DNA from: Hanleya hanleyi
Taxonomy: Eukaryota > Mollusca > Polyplacophora > Lepidopleurida > Hanleyidae
Direction: 5' to 3'
DNA length: 64,000 bases
Assembly: GCA_036873755.1 (NCBI GenBank)
Contig: JAVTVY010025348.1
Coordinates: 43,928 to 107,927 of the forward strand
Part shown: piece by piece, positions 36,201 to 40,123 of the stretch
How positions within the stretch are numbered: the stretch's first letter is position 1
How the letters are laid out: the number at the start of each line of letters is the position of its first letter
Translations under genes and position numbers: made by a program
The notes under the pieces: generated by a model
What the model saw: only the letters and a program-made list of their open reading frames with translations
Databases searched by the model: none
What the model was told of the DNA's origin: nothing

Positions 36201-38923
36201 AAAAACACTACAGCACCTGCACCTGGCTCCATTGCCTGAGATGACGTCGCAAAACGCATTGACAAAACATTATCCGACAACACCTCAGTCATTTCCCATT
36301 TTCATCTTGTTTGCTAGACCGAATTGAAGAATCTAACAGTATTGGTTCCTATACGAACCACAAGACTTCGTGATTTGAAAAGCCTTTGACAAATGTTGTA
36401 GTTTGGTCATGATGATCAGTTTTCCCGAACAATTAAATTCCCGCTTCTACGTCTTTAATCTCGTCTTGACCTTCTTCAAATATAATCATGTTGTGAAAAT
36501 ATCATAAACTTTTATGCATGTAGAGTGGTGATGTTTTACTTGCAGGTTTAGGGAGGCCCAGCAGCGTGGGAGAAGATGACGGGGGCTTTCACACTATTTC
36601 CCCGTCACCACGGGATAGTGGAAGAGCTTCTCCGGGTAGTGAAATGGTTTCCTTGGAACAGTTCCTGAAAGAGACCAACAGTTCTCCGGAATCAACGGTG
36701 AGCATTTTGTTATTCCTCGAGTTTGTAAATTTAATTTTTAAAACGTAAGCCCTGATCAGGGACAGATACACACTCACTTTCTGTCTGGAGTCCATTCAAG
36801 TAAGTTTTAAAAAATTTATCGTTGCAATTTTTGGAGAAAGGTTAAGTGTCGCTTGGCTAAGACAATGTGGAGTTTGCCTCCCCTTTTTAAGATTCATGCA
36901 TGTTGTGTATAACTTAGAAAAATATAGGTATAAAAGTTTTGTGACTAGTTCAGAATACAGGTGGATCCGCACCTGCTTGTGCAGTCCATACATACAACAA
37001 AGTTCCAACAACCTCAGCTGCTTCTCTAATCACAGATCAATGTTTTCACAATGAAACAAATGTGAGTATAATGGAACATCCACATTACCACTGATGGGCA
37101 CAGTACCCCGTATGATATCACTATGGGATAGCTGTGCACATTTTCCAATAGTGATGTTATAATGGAACTTCGGTTTTGTTATTGAAGCATCCCAAATGTT
37201 GTATTGTAAATTTGGATTTAATCATCTGAAAAAAGTAGAAATGCTTTTCCACAATATTGAACAATCTGTGTATTCAAACCGGAATCTTTTTCTGTTTGTC
37301 ACGCAGGGAAAGATGCTACGTGAAAATGATGGGGAAAGAGACAAGAACTCGAGAGATGAAATAGACTCGGAGCGAAGTGGCGGACGTTCACGCTCCGTCC
37401 CTCCACCGCAGCCTCGGCGCCGTGCACCAGTTCCACCTCCCAATCAGCAGGGACCCCCAGGGGGCAGGAACATGTCAAGCCCCCCGCCAGTCCCCACCAT
37501 GATCAACAACCACCACCAGCAGGATCTGAATATATCGCGGATGTCTCGTATTTCCACGTCCAGTGTTGGCAGTTCTTCTGAGGATAAACCTGAGGGACAT
37601 GCCAACAATACTACAGTGTTTAATAACTCCATTAATATGCAAACATCTACGCCCAAGGTAACCGGCGAAGAGTCTCGTAATAGCTATGAGCGGAGACGAT
37701 ACAATAGACCCCAGTCTGCTGTGTTGTCATCTGATCCCTCCCGACGTCATTCCTCCTTCAACCCTGATAAAGTAAGCAGTACTAATACATCTACCTCGGA
37801 CTCGATGTATTCCACGGTACACAACTCGGACTCCGCCCCATCTCGTGGGGTACAGGGTGTGGCGGACTATAGGACTTGGAATGGTCGAGAACGGAGCAAT
37901 TCCCCTGGTCGCCCTGTGTCCCCACCGAGTTCCGCCCAGCAGCATTATATCAATAGAAATTCGAGTGTATCAAACTATTCCACTCCCAACAGATCGGCCA
38001 GTGCCGTTCCTTTTCATGGACGCAAAACCCCCGTAGATAGAGAAAGACAGCAGTATGCTCAGCAAGGACGACCATCCTCTCCCGCAGGTCTGATTAAGCC
38101 GAAATGTTTCACCCCACAGCCTGGCACAAGAATTGTGTCTGCTGCAGATATGAATCGTGACAGGTCCTCTCCTCACCCATCCAGATCATCGGGGTACCAG
38201 CAGAAACCCAGCCCTGTCTACCCACCTGTGTCCTCACAGTACCCCATGGCTTCTCCACGAGCGGGCGCTGTAGGAGACAACAGCGGCGGGGGACGACAGT
38301 TACCCAGTACTCCCTCCTCCAATAACAGTGTCAATAGTGGCCGAGTCACACCCAGTGCTCGTGCCCAGAGAACCTTTATTCTGTCGGTCAATAACTCCGG
38401 GCCGTCAACTCCTGAACGACCAAGCTACACTGCTGAGGTAGAAAGATCTACTGCCAGACCGCTGGATCAGACCCCCCATAGTCAGTACAGTCAGCCTGTG
38501 ATACGTGGTAACATGCGTGGCCATATGAGTCCGTCCCCCAGCTCTCATAGCCTGGGTCAGCCCATGCCCGCACCACGACGTACGACCAGAGAGGGACAAG
38601 CAGACACAGGATCCATGAATAGATCCAATACCTATGGTGATGTCAATAACATGAGGGGTATGGACCATAATCACGGCCCGGCAGGAATGAATGGGCCAGA
38701 GGGGCAACGCTCGGCCCAATCACGAACACAGCAGCCTGTTGTACTTGCCTCGCGGCTAACCTACCCCTTAAATGGGCGAGCTGGGAGCACCCCAACTCCA
38801 ACTGCCCGCATACAGCCACAAGCTAAAGTCAACAACAACGACCAGCTGCCAGCAGGTGCGAAACCGTCCAACGAAGATCGGAAAAATCCTAACTCAGTTT
38901 GGTACGAGTATGGCTGTGTGTGA
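9213..38923 (+). CDS. CCDC88C: Daple/Girdin-like CCDC88 protein, 5'-incomplete, 23 exons
   Basis: The gene encodes a Hook-related coiled-coil scaffold that in animals binds Galpha-i and, in Daple, Dishevelled, acting at the cell cortex and cytoskeleton. The 23 exons join in phase with GT-AG introns to 6015 bp: 2004 residues plus stop. Visible residues 1 to about 110 are the end of the Hook domain, about 120 to 1280 are heptad-rich coiled coil, and 1280-2004 are a disordered Ser/Pro/Arg-rich tail. The tail holds a GBA motif ([10 protein letters not shown], about residue 1451) and ends in YGCV, the Daple-type PDZ ligand. Family signatures include [19 protein letters not shown] and [16 protein letters not shown]. 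Vertebrate paralogues are about 1870-2030 residues, so roughly 120 N-terminal residues lie upstream of the window. The GCV end favours Daple (CCDC88C) over Girdin, but an invertebrate may have one gene ancestral to both. Homology is certain; the exact paralogue name is less so. Confidence 0.93.
9630..9657. repeat. Poly-C tract
   Basis: Almost pure C run interrupted by ACA. It follows a short direct repeat (GGACGGGTCT...GGCTAACA at about 9548 and 9598). Confidence 0.9.
10300..10672 (+). mobile_element. SINE, tRNA-type with TCAC tail, copy 1
   Basis: A B-box-like GGGTTCAATCCC at about 10364, body words GTCAGTATAATGTGACTG and GACAGCACTATAAAAATGG, and the end GACGTTAAACCC followed by TCACTCACTCACC. 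This body/tail combination is one I recall from mollusc genomes. The 5' end is uncertain. Confidence 0.75.
10674..11066. mobile_element. Miniature inverted-repeat element, family B
   Basis: Left GGAGGTAAAAAAGGTCGTTTT mirrors right TAAAAATGACCCTTTTTACC, with further pairing outward. Another fragment of the family is at about 22735-22840 (GTTTTGGAGCATTGGTT, TTTTTACCTCCATTTTAGAG). It ends about 30 bp before exon b. Confidence 0.75.
11097..11239 (+). CDS. CCDC88C: CCDC88 exon b (Hook domain)
   Basis: This exon encodes [20 protein letters not shown] followed by [20 protein letters not shown], the diagnostic LGCAxQC helix of the Hook/CCDC88 calponin-like domain. The acceptor is TTGTAG and the donor GTGAGC. 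It enters in phase 1 and ends in phase 0. A miniature element ends about 30 bp before its acceptor. Confidence 0.92.
11268..11605. repeat. Dispersed ACCTGTC-rich repeat, copy 2
   Basis: Shares with 8572-8948 the GACAGGT/ACCTGT words and a terminal phrase about 'CCAGGGGTCGAAAT'. No ORF. Confidence 0.5.
11764..11929. mobile_element. 165-bp palindromic miniature element
   Basis: Left AGGAAAGTCGCAATATGTGT mirrors right AAAACACTATTTGCAACCTT; inside, TTAAGGCGGCCATGTAGGGG pairs with CCCCAACATTGCCGCCTTAA. Almost the whole element can fold. Confidence 0.82.
12020..12139 (+). CDS. CCDC88C: CCDC88 exon c
   Basis: Forty codons in phase 0, including [20 protein letters not shown], which matches the family's HLKRLIDERD segment between Hook domain and coiled coil. 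The segment after VTDD looks a few residues shorter than in vertebrates. Confidence 0.9.
12670..12986 (+). mobile_element. SINE with TCAC tail, copy 2, flanked by target duplication
   Basis: Ends GTGATATAGCTGAAATATTG...CAACGTTAC...TCACTCACTCAC. The words ACCCATGTGCT stand on both sides (about 12659 and 12986), a target-site duplication. Contains a nested hairpin (TTCCTGTTGCTTC / GAAGCAACAGGAA). Confidence 0.8.
13269..13420 (+). CDS. CCDC88C: CCDC88 exon d
   Basis: Encodes [18 protein letters not shown], then [20 protein letters not shown]. The ERD and VELADxKAKxRRxRQEL blocks are conserved at the start of the family's coiled coil. It ends in phase 2 at a GTAAGA donor. Confidence 0.92.
13600..13930. 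mobile_element. Miniature element, family C, copy 1
   Basis: Words GACGTCCAGCCAGATTGTCC, GTGATGTCACAAACTATCAT, AAGGGCAGATAAGCGAT and GGGCTTGAGATACCAA recur in similar or inverted form at about 44160-44590. No ORF of note. Confidence 0.6.
14089..14170 (+). CDS. CCDC88C: CCDC88 exon e (coiled coil)
   Basis: Encodes [20 protein letters not shown] and IAKLRTE in continuous heptads. The acceptor is TGTTGCAG and the donor GTATGC. It enters in phase 2 and exits in phase 0. Confidence 0.88.
14631..14702 (+). CDS. CCDC88C: CCDC88 exon f (coiled coil)
   Basis: Encodes [20 protein letters not shown] and FREK, a signature of the CCDC88 coiled coil (ARxARxYRDELDxxREK). Exactly 24 codons in phase 0. Confidence 0.93.
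14703..16962 (+). other. Introns around exon g, no recognised repeat
   Basis: Apart from exon g (15115-15201) I see no gene, RNA or clear repeat here, only AT-rich intron sequence. Confidence 0.4.
15115..15201 (+). CDS. CCDC88C: CCDC88 exon g (coiled coil)
   Basis: Encodes [20 protein letters not shown] and LEFFKSRVE, matching the family block VDKLESEVSRYKERLxDIEF. It is 29 codons in phase 0, with a TTTTAG acceptor and GTATGT donor. Confidence 0.92.
16963..17109 (+). CDS. CCDC88C: CCDC88 exon h (coiled coil)
   Basis: Encodes [20 protein letters not shown] and continues through [17 protein letters not shown]. The ELxEDNxxLxETKxMLEEQL block is a family hallmark. 49 codons in phase 0. Confidence 0.93.
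17190..17603. mobile_element. Inverted-repeat miniature element in intron h-i
   Basis: Left AATTTCTGCATTCCCACTT and TTGATATATCTGAC mirror right CAAAGTGGGAATGTAGAAATT and CTGATATATCAAG. The outer parts also pair (CTTCATTTCATCA / TGATGAAAATGAAG). No coding capacity. Confidence 0.75.
17640..18260. repeat. Element with 150-bp direct duplication
   Basis: Two adjacent copies of about 150 bp begin TCTCTGATACC at about 17846 and 17998, each with CATCGATG(T/C)ATCAAGAGACTTA. The flanks CAGCCTATTAGGCTGCGGGG (17630) and TGGCTGAGGGGTTG (18260) suggest transposon ends. Confidence 0.65.
18561..18696 (+). CDS. CCDC88C: CCDC88 exon i (coiled coil)
   Basis: Encodes [20 protein letters not shown] and [20 protein letters not shown], matching MERDxDRxxIEELxEExxxLExAxKxSMxES. 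I chose the donor GTTGGT because it gives phase 1, which the next exon needs; this donor is weaker than the others. Confidence 0.87.
19285..20545. mobile_element. Transposon-like element with CCCCCCTCT hairpin end and internal tandem array
   Basis: It begins at a perfect-looking hairpin (CCCCCCTCTAACTAGAGGGG) followed by a TCCGTCCGTCTG run, and ends near GGGGGGCATACAATTGAG. I recall similar starts in bivalve repeats. It carries the 160-bp array listed next. No transposase ORF. Confidence 0.7.
19390..20165. repeat. 160-bp tandem repeat, about 4.8 units
   Basis: The phrase GAGTTATGGCCCTTT recurs at about 19502, 19661, 19821, 19980 and 20141, a spacing of 160 bp. Each unit also holds GGACTTGTCCGGGCTGGATC and TTGTGCAGCGT. 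Confidence 0.9.
20613..22003 (+). CDS. CCDC88C: CCDC88 exon j, large central coiled-coil exon
   Basis: A 1391-bp exon giving 463 codons of uninterrupted coiled coil rich in LExEN and LENExxxL heptads, such as [18 protein letters not shown] near its start. This is the central rod expected to mediate dimerisation. The acceptor is ATTTTAG and the donor GTAAGT. A dispersed repeat begins directly after the donor hexamer (see the element at 22010). Confidence 0.93.
22010..22353. mobile_element. CCTACGAAGTAGG element, copy 1, abutting exon j donor
   Basis: It starts with the 13-bp palindrome CCTACGAAGTAGG (22011-22023), carries CTACTTCGTAGG near its other end and stops around GTCACACTG. A second copy at 29580-31430 has the same order (ATTTGCAAATTGTCC, GGCATGAAGGTGCATTAGGG, AATATAGGCAGGATTTCAAC). 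Confidence 0.82.
22361..22530 (-). mobile_element. Tc1/mariner-type miniature element, truncated copy
   Basis: Starts TA-CAGTAATCCTTCTAATAA and runs through GGATTATATTATCCATGATT to TTGTTCTAATAAATTT. This is the reverse complement of most of the element at 39892-40123. Confidence 0.75.
22998..23125 (+). CDS. CCDC88C: CCDC88 exon k (coiled coil)
   Basis: Encodes [20 protein letters not shown] and [18 protein letters not shown], matching the family stretch LxLELEKIGINKERLL. Ends in phase 2 (AG completed by T of the next exon). Confidence 0.91.
23325..23600 (+). repeat. Tandem array of exon l splice acceptors
   Basis: The phrase GTATTATTCAGTCGTTAC, containing the acceptor and first codons of exon l, occurs as the true site (AG at 23593-23594) and in five near copies upstream with AG at about 23349, 23407, 23465, 23500 and 23558. 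Between them are repeats of ACTGACCTATGATATGTGTG. One copy reads GAG instead of CAG. Confidence 0.9.
23595..23684 (+). CDS. CCDC88C: CCDC88 exon l (coiled coil)
   Basis: Encodes [20 protein letters not shown] and [10 protein letters not shown], matching SRYKALESKLESTLKKSLEIK of the family. The acceptor ATTATTCAG and the first codons are repeated five more times just upstream (see the array at 23325-23600). Reading frame and family match both choose the last acceptor. Confidence 0.92.
24064..24183 (+). CDS. CCDC88C: CCDC88 exon m (coiled coil)
   Basis: Encodes [20 protein letters not shown] and [20 protein letters not shown], matching LEESTxxNQQLRxELKxVKxNYEALKQR. The donor GTATGT at 24184 is needed to stay in frame; reading on reaches a stop within a few codons. 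A SINE-tail remnant starts right after it. Confidence 0.88.
24188..24255 (+). mobile_element. SINE tail remnant beside exon m donor
   Basis: TAATAGCTGAAATATTGTCG then GCGACGTTAAACC and a CT-rich end match the 3' part of the SINEs at 10300, 12670 and 31500. It starts a few bases after the GTATGT donor. Confidence 0.7.
24477..24570 (+). CDS. CCDC88C: CCDC88 exon n
   Basis: Encodes [20 protein letters not shown] and [11 protein letters not shown], matching the family's TxELLxxKDRLIEVERNNATL. It enters in phase 2 and exits in phase 0 at GTAAGT. Confidence 0.9.
24952..25039 (+). mobile_element. 88-bp tRNA-derived retroposon with 11-bp target duplication
   Basis: Contains an A-box-like TGGCCGAATGGTCTAAGGCG and a B-box GGTTCGAGCC in the order and spacing of a tRNA gene. 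TCTTGTAACAA stands immediately on both sides (24941-24951 and 25040-25050). The 3' end does not pair with the 5' end to form an acceptor stem, so it is a retroposed tRNA-like copy or a minimal SINE head, not a working tRNA. Confidence 0.82.
25081..25851 (+). CDS. CCDC88C: CCDC88 exon o, second large coiled-coil exon
   Basis: 257 codons in phase 0. It opens with [20 protein letters not shown] and contains [20 protein letters not shown] and [20 protein letters not shown], both close to the vertebrate sequence (LQVENSTLNSQS, SEYESLISKHGTLKSAHKNLE). This is the most conserved part of the C-terminal half of the rod. Confidence 0.95.
26009..26548. mobile_element. Miniature element with TTAAAGGTTCTACCAAAT ends
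   Basis: The left end TTAAAGGTTCTACCAAAT is the exact inverted match of the right end ATTTGGTAGAACCTTTAA. 540 bp, no ORF of note. Ends 28 bp before exon p. Confidence 0.88.
26577..26722 (+). CDS. CCDC88C: CCDC88 exon p (coiled coil)
   Basis: Encodes [20 protein letters not shown] and [20 protein letters not shown], matching [35 protein letters not shown]. Ends in phase 2. A 540-bp inverted-repeat element ends 28 bp before this exon. Confidence 0.92.
26760..28570 (+). other. Intron p-q, low-complexity and weak repeats
   Basis: No gene seen. A weak direct repeat spans about 27885-28330 (TATTGTCGTCATGCATGTATG and TATTGTCGTCATGTACGTAC). A fragment at 27600-27710 (GGTTCTCTCCGGGTATTCCG) resembles a common SINE body. 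Confidence 0.4.
28623..28718 (+). CDS. CCDC88C: CCDC88 exon q, end of coiled coil
   Basis: Encodes [20 protein letters not shown] then [12 protein letters not shown]. [17 protein letters not shown] is nearly identical to vertebrate Girdin/Daple and marks the end of the rod and start of the basic segment. Confidence 0.94.
28796..29337. mobile_element. Foldback element with arms of about 240 bp
   Basis: Left arm 28796-29039 and right arm 29118-29337 are inverted: AAAGGACCTGGCGCGGTTTA pairs with TAAACCGTGCCAGGTCCTTT, and CTCCGTAAAGATATGAAGCC with GGCTTCATATGTTTACGGAG. The loop is about 80 bp. No ORF explains it. Confidence 0.9.
29580..31436. mobile_element. CCTACGAAGTAGG element, copy 2, split by a nested insertion
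   Basis: The left part (29580-29876) follows copy 1 at 22010 almost base for base; the right part resumes at 31402 with CTAATTCGTAGG and ends near GTCACACTG. The break lies in the word equivalent to CCCTACTTCGTAGG of copy 1. Confidence 0.85.
29877..31401. mobile_element. Nested 1.5-kb DNA transposon, non-autonomous
   Basis: Ends CAGGCCCGTAGGCTGG and CCAGCCTACGGGCTTG form an inverted repeat, flanked by CTAAT on both sides (29872-29876 and 31402-31406), a 5-bp target duplication. Sub-terminal G/C runs (GGGGGGGTTCGGGGGG and CCGAACCCCCCCG) also pair. No transposase; superfamily not assigned. Confidence 0.85.
31500..31745 (+). mobile_element. SINE with TCAC tail, copy 3, flanked by target duplication
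   Basis: Ends ATCGTGATATGACTGAAATA, AGCGACGTTAAATC and TCACTCACTCACC. TAAAGTTGTGACAG (31486-31499) and TAAAGTTATGACAG (31746-31759) flank it as a 14-bp target duplication with one mismatch. Its end lies about 60 bp before exon r. Confidence 0.85.
31807..31861 (+). CDS. CCDC88C: CCDC88 exon r, short basic exon
   Basis: A 55-bp exon encoding [18 protein letters not shown], the basic segment after the coiled coil (compare RRGNWITLKMRKLIKS). Phase 2 in, phase 0 out. Only this frame is open. Confidence 0.82.
32213..32321 (+). CDS. CCDC88C: CCDC88 exon s, Ser-rich tail
   Basis: Encodes [20 protein letters not shown] and [16 protein letters not shown]. The SPDSSSVGS block matches the family's SQDSSSVGSNS. 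Phase 0 in, phase 1 out at GTAAGT. Confidence 0.88.
32330..33900 (+). other. Intron s-t, nothing recognised
   Basis: No exon, RNA gene or clear element seen. A GC-richer patch at about 33230-33420 has an open minus-strand frame without recognisable content. Confidence 0.35.
33913..34038 (+). CDS. CCDC88C: CCDC88 exon t, low-complexity tail
   Basis: Encodes [20 protein letters not shown] and [20 protein letters not shown]. Phase 1 in and out with TTTAG acceptor and GTAAAC donor. Family similarity is weak here; the support is frame and order. Confidence 0.78.
34682..34792 (+). CDS. CCDC88C: CCDC88 exon u, low-complexity tail
   Basis: Encodes [20 protein letters not shown] and [16 protein letters not shown]. 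Preceded by a strong CT-dinucleotide pyrimidine tract and CCATAG; donor GTGAGA. Phase 1 in and out. Confidence 0.78.
35172..35329. mobile_element. 158-bp hairpin miniature element
   Basis: Left GGGAATAATGTTGTATTCTA mirrors right AATATACAACAGTTATTCCC; inner GGCTGATTTTACTGTCAAAA pairs with TTTGTGACAGTAAAACCAGC and GTTTTACAGAC with GTCTGTAAATC around a short loop. Confidence 0.85.
36546..36697 (+). CDS. CCDC88C: CCDC88 exon v carrying the GBA motif
   Basis: Encodes [20 protein letters not shown], then [20 protein letters not shown]. The latter aligns with the vertebrate SPGSEVVTLQQFLEES block, where the Phe is the key Galpha-i contact. Phase 1 in, phase 0 out at GTGAGC. Confidence 0.92.
36650..36679 (+). 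other. GBA (Galpha-binding and activating) motif
   Basis: Ten codons, [10 protein letters not shown]. In Girdin/Daple this short helix binds Galpha-i and acts as a non-receptor exchange factor. The Phe (36662-36664) and following Leu are present, and acidic Glu follows as in the family. The match is by eye and from memory of the human motif. Confidence 0.85.
37307..38923 (+). CDS. CCDC88C: CCDC88 last exon with PDZ-ligand C terminus
   Basis: A 1617-bp terminal exon: 538 residues of Ser/Pro/Arg/Gln-rich disordered sequence with poly-Pro stretches such as [17 protein letters not shown] (possible SH3 ligands), ending [10 protein letters not shown] and a TGA stop. The C-terminal Gly-Cys-Val is the Daple-type PDZ ligand bound by Dishevelled. 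It joins exon v in phase 0 through acceptor CACGCAG. The frame is also open upstream of the acceptor, but that part is AT-rich and intron-like. The middle of this exon has little recognisable conservation. Confidence 0.92.
   Translation, partial: GKMLRENDGERDKNSRDEIDSERSGGRSRSVPPPQPRRRAPVPPPNQQGPPGGRNMSSPPPVPTMINNHHQQDLNISRMSRISTSSVGSSSEDKPEGHANNTTVFNNSINMQTSTPKVTGEESRNSYERRRYNRPQSAVLSSDPSRRHSSFNPDKVSSTNTSTSDSMYSTVHNSDSAPSRGVQGVADYRTWNGRERSNSPGRPVSPPSSAQQHYINRNSSVSNYSTPNRSASAVPFHGRKTPVDRERQQYAQQGRPSSPAGLIKPKCFTPQPGTRIVSAADMNRDRSSPHPSRSSGYQQKPSPVYPPVSSQYPMASPRAGAVGDNSGGGRQLPSTPSSNNSVNSGRVTPSARAQRTFILSVNNSGPSTPERPSYTAEVERSTARPLDQTPHSQYSQPVIRGNMRGHMSPSPSSHSLGQPMPAPRRTTREGQADTGSMNRSNTYGDVNNMRGMDHNHGPAGMNGPEGQRSAQSRTQQPVVLASRLTYPLNGRAGSTPTPTARIQPQAKVNNNDQLPAGAKPSNEDRKNPNSVWYEYGCV
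38912..38920 (+). other. C-terminal GCV PDZ-binding motif
   Basis: The last three codons (GGC TGT GTG) before TGA give Gly-Cys-Val. In vertebrate Daple this tripeptide binds the Dishevelled PDZ domain; Girdin lacks it. Confidence 0.85.
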
Positions 38924-39891
38924 TCATTTCTGATATAGATTATTTATATATGTACATATCCACCTGCCACTGCTGATATTATATATATATACTGCTGTCA
39001 AACATTCCACCAACCCCTTTACAATATAACTCCTCACTGTCTGTGTTTGTCATCATCACCAGTTTTCCTGTGTGTTTTCATTCATTACACCTGTGATGTG
39101 TCCCACCGAATTCATTACCAATTTTATAGTGTGTTTCTATTCATTATACTTTTCCTTCATTGTGTATATCATGCAATGTTTCGATGACCATGGGCCATTG
39201 AAACTAGTGTCTGGAGTTAATGGTCCAAATTTTCGGCTTTCATTACATGTAGTACTGGTCCAGTATCTCTGCTGTCTGTATCCTGGCAAGCCTGCCAAAC
39301 AAACAAAACGATGTACTGGACATTTCATGCCGGTTTCCTATGTTGAACAAACCTTGTTTTCTTAGTTGGATATTTGTTTTCAATGACGAACATTTGCGAC
39401 AATCTGCTCAGAATATTTTAGTGTGTGTCAACTTTTAATGAATGAAATTTTTAACTTATATTTTCTTCTAGTAGTTTTGATATATTTTATATTTTAAATT
39501 CAAACTGAAATAATGAAATTTGGCAATGAGATAGTCCTGAATGCAATATGAATTTCATTTAGCTTTTAGAATTGTGATTCAATTTCCTGCAGTCATCAGC
39601 ATTATAATTTTGAGTGAATAAGATACCCGGTCATGGGAATATGGCATCATAGTTTACCCTCAGTGACACAGCTTTCATTATTGTGAATTATTGATGAATC
39701 TTGGCATGCTGGGAGTGGGGGGGGGGGGGTGAAGGGGGTGATTGTTCTGTTGTATTGCTCTCCCTAAGGTTCAACTTAATGTGCCACTCCAAACTTCCTG
39801 CTGCAGCACGTTTCATCCCCAGCACTGCTTTAGATGACAATGCACAATAAGAATGTCATTTCAGTTCACTGCAATCAAGTGTTCTGCTATA

Positions 39892-40123
39892 TACGGTAAT
39901 CCCTCTAATAATTCAATCACAGGAAGGGAAATTTCCCACTAGGGTGATCAAATTTATTAGAACAGGAAGTTGACAAAATGGATCAAAGTCATGCATATAA
40001 TCCATTATTTTTTCGTTATTTCAGTGATTTTAAAGAGTGATCAAATTTATTAGAATTTTGTCCCGAAAATTGGCGGTGGTTGAATTTTGATAGGGGGATG
40101 GAATTATTAAAGAGATTATCGTA
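39892..40123 (+). mobile_element. Tc1/mariner-type miniature element with TA target
   Basis: TA, then CGGTAATCCCTCTAATAATT at the left; GAATTATTAAAGAGATTATCG then TA at the right. Inner inverted pieces TGATCAAATTTATTAGAA repeat. Non-coding; a truncated copy lies at 22361-22530. Confidence 0.85.

Noticed and set aside
37196..37306. Extension of the last CCDC88 exon upstream to 37196
   Set aside because: The frame is open but AT-rich, preceded by no acceptor, and CACGCAG at 37306 joins exon v in phase.
9213..38923. Identification as a Hook, golgin or myosin-tail type coiled-coil protein
   Set aside because: The LGCAIQC Hook helix, [30 protein letters not shown] motif and GCV end occur together only in CCDC88 proteins.
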